The notes: generated from the letters alone by a model not told the origin. Numbered from the stretch's first letter, positions 43,766 through 54,392 are shown. The stretch is 64,000 nucleotides of DNA from Candidatus Roizmanbacteria bacterium (GCA_013335175.1 JAAXWC010000003.1:1-64000), one strand, 5' to 3'. A program made the numbers and translations.

Positions 43766-44278
43766 TTATTTCATAGAACTCGTAATTGCTTCGTATGCTT
43801 TTTCCTTCCCTAAGAAATTTCGGGTTTTTACCCATTTATTGGGCTCTAACTCTTTATAGTGATCAAAAAAATGTTTAATTTTCTTTTTGGTGGTTTCGTC
43901 GATATCGGTAATATCTTCGATATCTGCAAAAAATGGATCTACTTTTTTTGTTGGAACGGCGATAATTTTGGTGTCTATCCCCTCTTCATCTTCCATTTCG
44001 AGCATTCCAATCGGACGAACCGGAATTGCGCATCCTGGTGCAACTGAGTAGGTTGAAATGACCAAAACATCTGTTGGGTCGCCATCTTCTGCGGTTGTTC
44101 CGGGAATAAATCCATAATTAAATGGGTAAAACATCGCGGTATATCCAAAGCGGTCAACCATAATCACGCCAGATTCTTTGTCTAATTCGTACTTGATAGA
44201 AGATCCTTGAGGGATTTCTACTACTACATTAACTTCTGCTGGTGGGTTTTTTCCGATTGAAAGTTTTGATATGTCCAT
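43766..44278 (-). CDS. ppa: Inorganic pyrophosphatase
   Basis: A 170-residue soluble family I pyrophosphatase that clears PPi from biosynthesis. The metal-binding [12 protein letters not shown] and the ENGxPxDV-type landmarks are present ([11 protein letters not shown]), along with [11 protein letters not shown] and [12 protein letters not shown]. Length matches bacterial homohexameric enzymes. It lies between gyrB and gyrA. Confidence 0.95.
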   Translation of the reverse strand: MDISKLSIGKNPPAEVNVVVEIPQGSSIKYELDKESGVIMVDRFGYTAMFYPFNYGFIPGTTAEDGDPTDVLVISTYSVAPGCAIPVRPIGMLEMEDEEGIDTKIIAVPTKKVDPFFADIEDITDIDETTKKKIKHFFDHYKELEPNKWVKTRNFLGKEKAYEAITSSMK

Positions 44279-44308
44279 AGTAAAAAAAATTGTTAATTTT
44301 TATTTGAT

Positions 44309-44337
44309 TGTCATTCCGGCTTGTCCGGAATCGTTTT
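44309..44337. repeat. Solo palindrome between gyrB and ppa
   Basis: A canonical GTCATTCCGG/CCGGAATC palindrome, followed by GTTTTT rather than GTTGT. It lies beside structured repeat B. Confidence 0.9.
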
Positions 44338-44338
44338 T

Positions 44339-44432
44339 ACAAAAAATGGAGGCCTGTCATTCGCTTTTTCCCACATATGCTCGTATTACTGTGCGTATGT
44401 GGGTGCCCTAAGCTCAGACACCCATTTTTTTC
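44339..44432. repeat. Structured repeat B downstream of gyrB
   Basis: Sister of the element at 43645-43737: the outer stem is AAATGG/CCATTT instead of AACGG/CCGTT and the inner stem CCCACATA/TATGTGGG instead of CCCACGC/GTGGG, so base changes are compensated on both sides. The shared central part is GCTTAGGG / AGCTCAGACACCC. Likely a structured terminator-like element after gyrB. Confidence 0.7.
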
Positions 44433-44439
44433 AAAATGA

Positions 44440-46434
<1,995 letters not shown>

Positions 46435-46481
46435 TTAAAAAATTAATTCGTCAGCATTACATCTTACACTATTCAAAGCTA

Positions 46482-46868
46482 TTATTTCAATTCCACTTTT
46501 GCGCCTGCATCGGTTAGTTTCTTTGCGGCTGCGTCTGCTTCTTCTTTCTTTACATTTTCAAGAACAGGTTGTGGGGCTGATTCCACCAATTTTTTAGCAT
46601 CCATAAGGCCAAGAGCTGGTACGATTTCTCGGACTGCTTTAATGACATTAAGTTTGTTTTCACCAGCTGCGGTGATAACAACAGTAAATGATGTTTTTTC
46701 TTCTGCAGGTGCTGCTGCTGCGCCGTTGGCTGCAGGTGCTGCCGCTGCTACTGGCATTGCGGATACACCAAATTTCTCTTCGAGATATTTGGCAAGATCA
46801 GCCATTTCAATTACGGTTAAAGTTTCAAGTTCAGTTGCAATTTTTTGAAGTTTTTCTGAAAGTTCCAT
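46482..46868 (-). CDS. rplL: 50S ribosomal protein bL12 (L7/L12)
   Basis: A 128-residue stalk protein. The N-terminal dimerisation helices ([17 protein letters not shown]), an Ala-rich hinge (about residues 35-55) and the C-terminal factor-binding domain ([28 protein letters not shown]) are clear. A GAGGTGA Shine-Dalgarno-like site lies 10 nt before the ATG. It follows rplJ by 45 bp in the usual order. Confidence 0.96.
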   Translation of the reverse strand: MELSEKLQKIATELETLTVIEMADLAKYLEEKFGVSAMPVAAAAPAANGAAAAPAEEKTSFTVVITAAGENKLNVIKAVREIVPALGLMDAKKLVESAPQPVLENVKKEEADAAAKKLTDAGAKVELK

Positions 46869-46913
46869 TGTTTAGTTTCACCTCGCTTTCGTATAAATTG
46901 AAATAATAATTCC

Positions 46914-47450
46914 TTACGCTTGTTTAGAACGTTCGCTTAAGATATAAGCGAATTTTTGCATATTAAATTTCAATGCATATACAAAATGAGTTGAAGGACT
47001 TTGCATTCCTCCCAGGATTTTTGCGATCAGTTGATCTTTTCCAGGAAGTGTAGCAATTCTTTCAAGCTGAGTTTTGTCGTACGTAGTATTGTCTAAGAAT
47101 CCAGCTTTAAACGAAAGACTTTTTTCTTTTTCTGCAAATTTTTGAAATGCAGATAGTCCAGAATTCCATTCTTCTCCTAAAGAAATAATTGCGGTACTTT
47201 CTTTTACCGGTACGGCATGTTTTACCATAGGGTGAAGTTCCATTTTCTTTTCTGCCATTTTCTGGAGTGCTTTGTCGAATAAGCTTGTTTTAATTACTTT
47301 TAGTTGTGCACCATTTTTTTTCAGTTCACGACGAAGTTGTTCGAGCGTCAAATGGGGGGTGCGATCAAATTTGATGAGCGCAAAATGGGACGTTGTTTCT
47401 AAAAATGAAAGAGTACTTTGCAGTAATTCCTGCTTTTTTAAGCTTGCCAT
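46914..47450 (-). CDS. rplJ: 50S ribosomal protein uL10
   Basis: A 178-residue protein that anchors bL12 dimers to 23S rRNA. The N-terminal domain (residues 1-100) with VIKTSLFDKALQKMAEKK and ESTAIISLGEEWNSG matches uL10, and the C-terminal helix that binds bL12 is present. rplL follows. A leader with its own promoter and hairpin lies upstream, so feedback control is plausible. Confidence 0.93.
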   Translation of the reverse strand: MASLKKQELLQSTLSFLETTSHFALIKFDRTPHLTLEQLRRELKKNGAQLKVIKTSLFDKALQKMAEKKMELHPMVKHAVPVKESTAIISLGEEWNSGLSAFQKFAEKEKSLSFKAGFLDNTTYDKTQLERIATLPGKDQLIAKILGGMQSPSTHFVYALKFNMQKFAYILSERSKQA

Positions 47451-47463
47451 ATTTTTCTCGCCT

Positions 47464-47481
47464 GACCCGCCTTGGCGGGTC
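47464..47481 (-). promoter_or_regulatory. Hairpin in the rplJ leader
   Basis: A perfect 8-bp stem GACCCGCC/GGCGGGTC lies 14 bp before the rplJ ATG. It could be the L10-binding leader structure or a block on ribosome access. Part of an approximately 100-nt leader. Confidence 0.5.
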
Positions 47482-47553
47482 GTCTTCCAGGAACTTATTT
47501 TCTATCATTCAATAATTAGGGTGAATGAAAACCTGAAGTCTTGGTGTAGATCA

Positions 47554-47581
47554 ATTATACTGGAAAAAAATAATGATTCAA
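47554..47581 (-). promoter_or_regulatory. Promoter of the rplJ-rplL operon
   Basis: TTGAAT (47581-47576), 16-bp spacer, TATAAT (47559-47554). The predicted start is about 100 nt before rplJ, so unlike many genes here this operon has a true leader. The gap 47451-47789 otherwise holds only a solo palindrome and short fragments. Confidence 0.7.
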
Positions 47582-47705
47582 GAGCAAAATATGAAGCGAT
47601 CTTATTCACTTCGTTTGCACCCCGATTTTTCGAAATACCAGGCAGCTCCCCTACAGGGTGCCCCTCCTGAAAGTATCGGAAAAATGAGGCGCTGCGCTCT
47701 TTAAT

Positions 47706-47734
47706 TGTCATTCCGGCTTGACCGGAATCGTTGT
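47706..47734. repeat. Solo palindrome between rpmE and rplJ
   Basis: A canonical GTCATTCCGG/CCGGAATCGTTGT copy with a CTTGA loop. Next to it (47741-47768) is a GAGACACCCTTTTTT stretch, related to the outer arm of the gyr/ppa structured repeats. Confidence 0.85.
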
Positions 47735-47789
47735 TCATGTTCAGCTAGAGTGCGAGACACCCTTTTTTATTTTAATGGAGCAATCTCTA

Positions 47790-48083
47790 TTACACTTCTC
47801 CTAATAGCTCACGGAGCGATTTTGATTTTTTTTCCTCTTTTGCGCCTTTTTTCTTTTTTTGAGCAGCAGTAGCCTGATAGGTTTTTGCTTGTTGCATTGC
47901 AAGTCGGAATTTGTCTACACGGCCCGTTGCGTCTATAAAGCGATGTTCTCCCGTGTAGAGAGGATGACATTTATAGCATACTTCGACAGAGATATTCTGC
48001 TTGGTTGAGCCTGTTTGAAAACTATTCCCGCAGGAACAAACGACCGTTATTTGGTGATAGGGAGGGTGGATCTGTGCTTTCAT
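47790..48083 (-). CDS. rpmE: 50S ribosomal protein bL31
   Basis: A 97-residue zinc-type bL31: HPPYHQITVVCSCGNSFQTGS and EVCYKCHPLYTGEHRFIDATGRVDKF give the four Cys ligands and signature. After about residue 70 there is a Lys-rich extension (KKKKGAKEEKKSKS) beyond the usual length, probably disordered rRNA-contacting. TATAAT ends 9 nt before the ATG. Confidence 0.92.
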   Translation of the reverse strand: MKAQIHPPYHQITVVCSCGNSFQTGSTKQNISVEVCYKCHPLYTGEHRFIDATGRVDKFRLAMQQAKTYQATAAQKKKKGAKEEKKSKSLRELLGEV

Positions 48084-48175
48084 AATGGAAGGATTATATC
48101 AGATAACGGGGGCAGAAGTCAAAGGGAAAAAACAACGATGCAACGGCAATGAGAAATAAACGATTATGCACCCGT

Positions 48176-48640
48176 CATTTCGGTAAGCGTTAGCGCATCC
48201 CCACAGAACCTCGCCTATCGGCAGGCAGGCAAGGGGAAAAATTTTACATTGGATTCCCCTGTCCAGGGGAATGACGACGTTGAGCCTGAGCAACGATTTC
48301 CCTCGACCATTTGCCTCTTTTTACGGGGACTTCCTTACGGTCGCCCGACAAGCGGGAATGACGATGCATTGTCATTCCGGTAAGCGTTAGCGCATCCGGA
48401 ATCGTTGTGAAAAAGGGTATTGTCATTCCACAGAGCCTCGCCTATCGGCAGGCAGGCAAGGGGAAAAATTTTACATTGGATTCCCCTGTCCAGGGGAATG
48501 ACGACGTTGAGCCTGAACAACGATTCCCGTCAAGCGGGAATGACGACGTTGAGCCTGAGCAACGATTTCCCTCGACCATTTGCCTCTTTTTACGGGGACT
48601 TCCTTACGGTCGCCCGACAAGCGGGAATGACGAAGAGGAG
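48176..48640. repeat. Complex composite repeat cluster
   Basis: This fills the 48084-48659 gap. Two composite units occur (48201-48362 and 48428-48632). Each has CACAG(A)GCCTCGCC, a GGCAGGCAGGCAAGGGG tract, a hairpin ATTCCCCTGTCCAGGGGAAT, and the left arm of the GIY-YIG element (CAACGATTTCCCTCGACC ... GCGGGAATGAC). A long-loop palindrome lies at 48371-48409. The second unit also contains a palindrome at 48517-48544 with the variant stem ATTCCCG/CGGGAAT. No gene is present. Confidence 0.92.
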
Positions 48641-48659
48641 CCTGAGAGCGAGAAGAATA

Positions 48660-48953
48660 TCATTTCAAAATCAACTTTTTCTTAAATCCTCCTCGTTTCG
48701 CGGCCTTTTGCTTTCGCATCATTTCGAGCTGTCCCACATTGCATCCTTGTACTGCTGCAAGCGCGTAAACTACTTCCAGAATATCGGCAAGTTCTTCAAG
48801 TTTTTGCGATGCTTTAAATTCATCGCACTCTTCCTGTAATTTCTCCATCAATTTTTCTCGATATTCTTTTTCATCGGCAGTATGAAACTGGGGATTCTTT
48901 CCTTCCTGACGCATTATTTCGGGAATTATATCTCGAACGAGTTTTGAGTACAT
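48660..48953 (-). CDS. MazG-like NTP pyrophosphohydrolase domain protein
   Basis: A 97-residue all-alpha protein of the MazG/PRA-PH type: YSKLVRDIIPEIM, then KLQEECDEF (EExxE metal motif), LEELADILEVVYAL (ExxD motif) and KRGGFKKK. Such proteins hydrolyse non-canonical or excess nucleotides. TATAAT ends 6 nt before the ATG. Confidence 0.82.
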   Translation of the reverse strand: MYSKLVRDIIPEIMRQEGKNPQFHTADEKEYREKLMEKLQEECDEFKASQKLEELADILEVVYALAAVQGCNVGQLEMMRKQKAAKRGGFKKKLILK

Positions 48954-48983
48954 GAGGTTATTATATCACTCTGTTTAGAGATG

Positions 48984-49271
48984 TTAGTACGACGTTTTTA
49001 TTTTATCATTCACGAATTGGTGAAGTACAGAAGAAACAAGTGTTTGATACGGCATTCCTGCTTCAGCAGCTCTCCGCTTCAGCTTATATACATCACTGGT
49101 AGACAGCCTGATATTGATATTCTTATTTTTTTCCAAATAATTTACAGCCGCCTCTTTTGCTTCAGTTAGCAGCTTTTTTTCGTCATCTGCTGTTTGCATC
49201 TCTTCTTGTTCGAGTACATCCAGCAATTCTTTTTCCTCGTTATCGAGTGGTTCAAATAAATTTTTTTTCAT
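48984..49271 (-). CDS. CopG/BrnA-like antitoxin
   Basis: A 95-residue protein with a charged N-terminal region that would wrap the toxin and a C-terminal ribbon-helix-helix: NINIRLSTSDVYKLKRRAAEAGMPYQTLVSSVLHQF. This matches CopG-type antitoxins of BrnT/RelE-family systems. It lies 21 bp downstream of the toxin gene on the same strand. Confidence 0.75.
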   Translation of the reverse strand: MKKNLFEPLDNEEKELLDVLEQEEMQTADDEKKLLTEAKEAAVNYLEKNKNINIRLSTSDVYKLKRRAAEAGMPYQTLVSSVLHQFVNDKIKTSY

Positions 49272-49292
49272 ATAGATAATTCAAACTCATAA

Positions 49293-49559
49293 TTATGGTA
49301 AATATTTTTTGGTTCTTTTTCTATCAGGAAAAATCGTTTTTAAAATTAAGATATCGTTTTCTCGCTTCACAAACGGAACCACGTACACATAATCGTTGAT
49401 ATTCACTATAAAGAAAAGTTGATGCCGATATTTTACATTCAGTGGTTGCTCCACCGATATTAGTTTTCCTTCTTGTATCGCAACAACGATATCTTCAAAA
49501 CAAATTCCTCGTTGTTGTCGCAGCACACTATTCTTTTCTTCATTCCACTCAAAATTCAT
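49293..49559 (-). CDS. BrnT-like toxin
   Basis: An 88-residue basic protein starting FEWNEEKNSVLRQQRGICFEDI, the BrnT (RelE-fold RNase) N-terminus. In family members a downstream sheet with RxxY...R forms the active site; here the sheet is KYRHQLFFIVNINDYVYVVPFVKR. Toxin first then antitoxin is the usual brnTA order. The promoter has an inverted repeat, suggesting autorepression, and the transcript would be leaderless. Confidence 0.75.
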   Translation of the reverse strand: MNFEWNEEKNSVLRQQRGICFEDIVVAIQEGKLISVEQPLNVKYRHQLFFIVNINDYVYVVPFVKRENDILILKTIFPDRKRTKKYLP

Positions 49560-49565
49560 ACCTTC

Positions 49566-49594
49566 ATTTTATGACAAATAGTATGCAATGTCAA
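49566..49594 (-). promoter_or_regulatory. TA-operon promoter with inverted repeat
   Basis: TTGACA (49594-49589), a 17-bp spacer, TAAAAT (49571-49566), 6 nt to the ATG. An inverted repeat TGACA-12 nt-TGTCA spans the spacer from the -35 box to the -10 box, a natural operator site for the antitoxin. Confidence 0.7.
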
Positions 49595-49668
49595 TGTTAT
49601 TTTGGATGAATATTTGAATATTCCAAACGTCAATTGGTTTTTATTGATACTGTATAATTATCCTGTCT

Positions 49669-50622
49669 ATGAAGAATATACTATTTTGGCATACTTTGAA
49701 TAAATGGTCAGAATTAACTCTCAAAATCTACTTTTATGGAACACTTTTATTGGCGATTTTATTCTTTATTCTGATGATGTCCACCAGTATTTTTCCGTAC
49801 TCCCCTATTCCATCATTATTGCCGATAATCGGAGCACCCTTATTTTTTTGTTTTTTGATTATTGTTCCGTTCAATACTTTTATTCTCAGTTCTCTCTTTT
49901 TGCTTTCTAAGGTTCTTTCTTTGGTAAAGCACGGGAAAAGAATTTCACATCATTTTTTTTCTCAGCAACAGATGTCCCCGATACTCCGTGTTTATTTTTT
50001 TGTTCTCGTTCCGTATGTTATTTTTCTGCTCATCGTTCAATTCACATCATTTGTATCTTCTGCAACAGGCATGTTTTATGTTTATTCATTTATTGTCTTA
50101 TTTATTGCTTGGTATGTTGTTTTTTTTATAGGATATTTTGCTTTAAAGAAACATATTTTCAATAAATATACAATTCTTCCGAAGATATTATCCATAATGG
50201 TAGCCCTGGGATTATGTGGATTTTTCTGTTATTACGCTTATATATGGTATGATGAAACTCAGCCTCATGAATACTTTACATTCCGTCTCGATGATCCCAA
50301 AGGGATCTACAAACTAAACTACGATGGAGATTACTGGCTTACCTATTATGTCAAAAAGACAGATTGTTTTGATGTTTGGGGTAAAACAACCTGTCGGGAA
50401 TTTTTAGATAAAAAAGGTAATACGGCAATTACTGAAACACCAGTCGATCTTACCCCTTATCTGGATAAAGATATTGAAATTACGGGCTCATTTGTCCCTT
50501 CACATGGGGCCACAACAGGGAATGATAAAAAATTGTGTGTGAAAGGGAAATGTTCCGTAAGTCCTGGGCCGGGGTATTGGTATGCTTCTCCTTTAAAAAT
50601 AAAAACGATACGGTTGAAGTAG
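49669..50622 (+). CDS. Membrane protein of unknown function
   Basis: A 317-residue protein with five to six membrane helices in residues 1-195, followed by an outer domain of about 115 residues with three Cys (KTDCFDVWGKTTCRE, CVKGKC). No family recognised. TATAAT lies 10 nt before the ATG. It stands alone between two repeat clusters. Confidence 0.7.
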   Translation: MKNILFWHTLNKWSELTLKIYFYGTLLLAILFFILMMSTSIFPYSPIPSLLPIIGAPLFFCFLIIVPFNTFILSSLFLLSKVLSLVKHGKRISHHFFSQQQMSPILRVYFFVLVPYVIFLLIVQFTSFVSSATGMFYVYSFIVLFIAWYVVFFIGYFALKKHIFNKYTILPKILSIMVALGLCGFFCYYAYIWYDETQPHEYFTFRLDDPKGIYKLNYDGDYWLTYYVKKTDCFDVWGKTTCREFLDKKGNTAITETPVDLTPYLDKDIEITGSFVPSHGATTGNDKKLCVKGKCSVSPGPGYWYASPLKIKTIRLK

Positions 50623-50700
50623 GGGCACCTCTTGTGTCCGCCCCTACAGAAAATCTCCGCGCGACAGCCACGTTTGACGTGGTAGAGAATCATTGTTCAG

Positions 50701-50900
50701 GCGCAACGTCGTCATTCCGGTAAGCGTTAGCGCATCCCCACAGAACCTCGCCTATCGGCAGGCAGGCAAGGGGAAAAATTTTACACTGGATTCCCCTGTC
50801 CAGGGGAATGACGATGTTGAACCTGGGCAACGATTTCCCTCGACCATTTGCCTCTTTTTACGGGGACTTCCTTACGGTCGCCCGACAAGCGGGAGTGACG
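50701..50900. repeat. Composite repeat, third copy
   Basis: This lies in the 50623-50910 gap. It repeats the composite unit of 48 kb: a GTCATTCCGG long-loop start truncated into the GCCTCGCC tract, the ATTCCCCTGTCCAGGGGAAT hairpin and a GIY-YIG left-arm copy (50828-50899), ending GCGGGAGTGAC. Confidence 0.92.
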
Positions 50901-50910
50901 ATGCTATCAT

Positions 50911-51600
50911 TTACCCCTCAAACACCTTATCCCATTTTCCTTCGGAGATGATGTCATCGAGGTTATGGTAGCTTTTGTTAATGCGGTGATCGGTGAGGCG
51001 ATTCTGGGGGAAGTTATAGGTGCGAATTTTGTCTGCCCGTTCCCCTGTTCCTACATCTTTCACAAAGGAATTGACAACCCCTTTTGTTTTTTCCTCTTCG
51101 AGTTGATAGAGTTTTCCCAAAAGTAAATCCATTGCAATTTTTCGATTTGCTTCCTGGTACCGTTCTTGCGAGGCGGTGGTAACTAATCCGGTTGGTTTAT
51201 GCGTTAATCGAACTGCTGTAGCAACCTTATTCACGTTTTGGCCACCATGCCCACCTGCTCGAAAAAACTGCCAGTCTAAATCTGCAGGATTGATGCGTAC
51301 ATCGCTGGAAATAATCTGAGGAAGTACTACGATAATGGCAGTTGAGGTGTGAATGCGCCCTTTTCGTTCAGTTGTGGGAATGCGCTGCACCCGGTGTACA
51401 CCCGTTTCACCTTTAAAAAGTTTATAGGCATTTTCTCCGCTAATTTTAATAATATCTTCATCTAAATAGATATATTTAAACCCTCGTCTTTGGGCAAAAC
51501 GAATATACGAAAGAAGAAGCTCTCGCTCCCAGATTTTGGATTCGTCGCCTCCCACCCCGGGGCTTGCTTCAATGATGACAATGTTTGGATTAATTTGCAT
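50911..51600 (-). CDS. prfA: Short peptide chain release factor 1
   Basis: A 229-residue release factor. The stop-codon-reading PxT-type tripeptide is PTT (residues 75-77, in [16 protein letters not shown]) and the catalytic GGQ is at 119-121 ([10 protein letters not shown]); [14 protein letters not shown] is also RF1-like. The usual N-terminal helical domain of about 110 residues is absent: the protein begins where domain 2 begins in full-length RF1, and an in-frame TAA stands a few codons upstream. A repeat cluster lies beyond the start. It may still be functional, since mitochondrial and other short RFs work without domain 1. Confidence 0.85.
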   Translation of the reverse strand: MQINPNIVIIEASPGVGGDESKIWERELLLSYIRFAQRRGFKYIYLDEDIIKISGENAYKLFKGETGVHRVQRIPTTERKGRIHTSTAIIVVLPQIISSDVRINPADLDWQFFRAGGHGGQNVNKVATAVRLTHKPTGLVTTASQERYQEANRKIAMDLLLGKLYQLEEEKTKGVVNSFVKDVGTGERADKIRTYNFPQNRLTDHRINKSYHNLDDIISEGKWDKVFEG

Positions 51601-51639
51601 AGTATTTATTTAATGGTGGTCTGTCACTCAATGTATTTG

Positions 51640-51935
51640 TTGTCATTCCGGACTGGGGAGCCTGCCCCGGACTGCGCCGATCCGGGGGAATCTATTCAAT
51701 TCAACAATACATGGATCCCCGATCAAGTCGGGGATGACGAGAGAAACATGGATCCCCGATCCCAACTTCGCCAAGGCTTCTATGGGCAGGCAGGTCCGGA
51801 ATGACGACCTTACCCCTTGGATCCTCCCCAAGTACTCGGGGCGAGGATGACGTCTAAAAGGTAAAAGCCAATAGCTAACATTCACAGGCTACCGTTCTTT
51901 TTGAAAACAACGATTGCCGACATTGCGGCAATGAC
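51640..51935. repeat. Repeat cluster between prfA and hisS
   Basis: The 51601-51946 gap holds a GTCATTCCGG repeat with the long GC-rich loop as at 8754, two GGATCCCCGAT-type hairpins, a CCTCCCC/GGGGCGAGG hairpin and, at 51907-51935, a palindrome with stem ATTGCCG/CGGCAAT, a matched-pair variant of the canonical stem. No gene was found. Confidence 0.9.
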
Positions 51936-51946
51936 GTAACAGTTAT

Positions 51947-53182
51947 TTAAAAATTATGAACGGCCTCTTCCCTCTTTACTTCCCTTTGTTCTCCGGTTTT
52001 CATGTTTTTTACCTTTACAATCCCCTTTTCTATCTCATCTGGTCCGAGAATTACAACGTAGGGCACTTCTTTTTTATTCGCATATTTTAATTGAGCGTCC
52101 AATTTTTTGTTTTCATCCAGTGCGCATTCGGCAGAAATTCCTGCTTCTCGGAGTGTGTTTGTGAGTCGAAACGATTCTTTTTTTGTGTCGGGCGAAAAAA
52201 TGGATACAAATACCTGTGCCCCTGCAATCTGAGAAGGAATAAGTCCAGCCGCATCTGCCGCTTCGAGAGTGCGGTCAAATCCAATACCAAACCCTACCGC
52301 CGGCATATCGATGCCGACTAAATTCGCGATTAAATTGTCGTATCGTCCTCCCCCACCTACAGAGACAGTTCCATATTCCGGAATACATCCTTCAAAGATA
52401 AGGCCGGTATAATAATCTAAACCACGTGCTAGTGTGGGTACAAATTCAAATGTTTCTTTTGGTACACCGAGCTGCTCTGCAATTTCTACAATTTTTTGCA
52501 GGTTTTCAGGGAGTTCGGCATTTTGCAATGTTAACAGTAAATTTTTTGCATTACTGCCATATCCTTTGGCGATCAGTTCTTGAATTACTTCCTCTTCTGT
52601 TTTTTTATCCAGCTTGTCTATTGTTTGAATGACGGAAAAGACATCTGCGCCATCAATTCCAAAGCTTTGGATGGTTTCAATTAGTTCCTGGCGGTCATTT
52701 ATTTTAATTTTTAGGGAAGTAAAGCCAATGGCACGGTAAATACCGGCGTAAACTGCGAGAATTTCAGCGTCGGCTGTTTCGGAAGTGCTTCCAATAATAT
52801 CGGCGTCGCACTGATAGAACTCCCGGTATCTTCCTTTCTGCGGTTTTTCTGCTCGCCAAACTAACTGAATCTGATACCGTTTGAAAGGTACCGTAAGCTC
52901 ATTTCGATACTGCGCAATAATGCGGGCTGTTGGAACAGTCTGATCGTATCTTAGTGCAACTTTTCTCCCACCCTGATCTTCAAATTTATAAATCAGTTTT
53001 TCCGCTTCTTCTCCATATTTACCTAACAAAAGCGATTCATATTCAATAGCGGGCGTTTCCAACGGTTCATACCCAAAACGTTCAAATACCTGACTCATTT
53101 TGTTCTTGAGCCATTGACGCTTTTTTGCTTCAACAGATAGAAAATCGCGAAACCCTTTGAGAGTTTGTGGTGCCTGATTCAT
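51947..53182 (-). CDS. hisS: Histidyl-tRNA synthetase
   Basis: A 411-residue class II synthetase that charges tRNA-His. Motif 2 region KGRYREFYQCDADIIG, the HisA motif LARGLDYYTG, GGGGRYDNLI and motif 3 VGFGIGFDRTLE are present. The C-terminal anticodon domain is normal. TATAAT ends 8 nt before the ATG. Confidence 0.95.
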   Translation of the reverse strand: MNQAPQTLKGFRDFLSVEAKKRQWLKNKMSQVFERFGYEPLETPAIEYESLLLGKYGEEAEKLIYKFEDQGGRKVALRYDQTVPTARIIAQYRNELTVPFKRYQIQLVWRAEKPQKGRYREFYQCDADIIGSTSETADAEILAVYAGIYRAIGFTSLKIKINDRQELIETIQSFGIDGADVFSVIQTIDKLDKKTEEEVIQELIAKGYGSNAKNLLLTLQNAELPENLQKIVEIAEQLGVPKETFEFVPTLARGLDYYTGLIFEGCIPEYGTVSVGGGGRYDNLIANLVGIDMPAVGFGIGFDRTLEAADAAGLIPSQIAGAQVFVSIFSPDTKKESFRLTNTLREAGISAECALDENKKLDAQLKYANKKEVPYVVILGPDEIEKGIVKVKNMKTGEQREVKREEAVHNF

Positions 53183-53243
53183 ATGTAGGTATTATAGCAG
53201 ATTCCCGTCCTTTCCGTTTTTGGTCATGGGTTGGATTACCTTT

Positions 53244-54389
53244 TTACTGTTTAGCCGTTTCAAGTGTGACGATTACGGTGATAACCTGCCCTTTTCTCCA
53301 TATTTTTACCTGGACCTTATCGCCGACTTTTTTGGTTGCAATGAGTTTGGCGACGGTTTGGTCGTTATCGCCATTAATAGCCTGACCATCTATTTCGGTT
53401 ATGATATCGTCTGGTTTTATATTCGCTTTGTCTGCCGGTGAACCAGATATGACATCGGTCACGTAGGCTCCCTGAACTACCTTATTGAGAATGGCGGTGC
53501 GTTGATCTATGAGTTGGTATCTTACTCCAATATATGGCCGTTCAAAAGACCCCCCATTTTTGTTAAAGGTATCCATGAGCGTTTTAATGACATCGGAAGG
53601 AATAGCAAAGCCAATATTTTGCCCTTCCGCAGCGACGGCAGTATTAATACCAATAACTTTGCCAGATGAATTTAGTAGCGGTCCTCCTGAATTGCCTGGG
53701 TTGATAGGTGCGTCGGTTTGGATAACGTTATCAAGTTTTTCAACATATCCTTCAAGCGGAGAACCGGCGGTTATTCCTCGACCAAGACCGGAAATAATTC
53801 CTTGGGTTACCGTATTTTTAAACTCACCAAGGGGTGTCCCAATGGCGATAACGAGCTGGCCAAGTTTTAGTTTCGTAGAATCACCAAGAGGAAGAGGTTT
53901 GAGATTTGTTGCGTTTATTTTAAGAATTGCGAGGTCGTTTAACGGGTCGCGGTAAATTTTTTCAACATTATATTTTTGATTGTCATTCGTTAAAATTTGG
54001 TACGTTGCTGTTGTATCGGACACCACGTGTTTATTGGTAATAATAAGTCCATCTTGAGAGATAATAAAACCGCTCCCAATATTTGCTTCTATCGATTTTT
54101 GTGTTGGAACAACTCGCAATCCTCCAAAGGGATTCATAGGATCTATCTGGTAATAGTTTTGAGCTTGGGTTTTACTGATACCCACGGTTACTACAGAAGG
54201 AAGGGATTCTTCAACAACTTTCGTAATTACCGATTCTTCGTAAACTACCGTCTGAGTAGATGAATTATTTTGTGTGGTATTTACATTTTTGGGCAGGTAC
54301 TGTTCCAGTTTTAACTGGGGAAACAGTTGTTTATCGGCTATTGCGGCTACAAGTAAAAGTAATGCGATTACAATGAGTAAACGTTTCAT
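53244..54389 (-). CDS. HtrA/DegP-like serine protease
   Basis: A 381-residue envelope protease. Residues 3-20 form a signal anchor. The trypsin-like domain has His121 (TNKHVV), Asp152 (NDLAILKI) and Ser234 (PGNSGGPL), and a single PDZ domain follows at about 280-375. It likely degrades or refolds misfolded exported proteins. It lies 3 bp downstream of a C-terminal processing protease gene, forming an envelope quality-control operon. Confidence 0.93.
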   Translation of the reverse strand: MKRLLIVIALLLLVAAIADKQLFPQLKLEQYLPKNVNTTQNNSSTQTVVYEESVITKVVEESLPSVVTVGISKTQAQNYYQIDPMNPFGGLRVVPTQKSIEANIGSGFIISQDGLIITNKHVVSDTTATYQILTNDNQKYNVEKIYRDPLNDLAILKINATNLKPLPLGDSTKLKLGQLVIAIGTPLGEFKNTVTQGIISGLGRGITAGSPLEGYVEKLDNVIQTDAPINPGNSGGPLLNSSGKVIGINTAVAAEGQNIGFAIPSDVIKTLMDTFNKNGGSFERPYIGVRYQLIDQRTAILNKVVQGAYVTDVISGSPADKANIKPDDIITEIDGQAINGDNDQTVAKLIATKKVGDKVQVKIWRKGQVITVIVTLETAKQ

Positions 54390-54392
54390 AGG

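Noticed and set aside
48407-48839. Small frames in the composite repeat cluster
   Set aside because: They consist of repeat sequence (NDSRQAGMT-like) read in several frames and have no independent start signals.
50911-51600. PrfH-type short release factor
   Set aside because: PrfH also lacks domain 1, but here the stop-reading PTT motif and [14 protein letters not shown] are RF1-like, so a short RF1 fits better.
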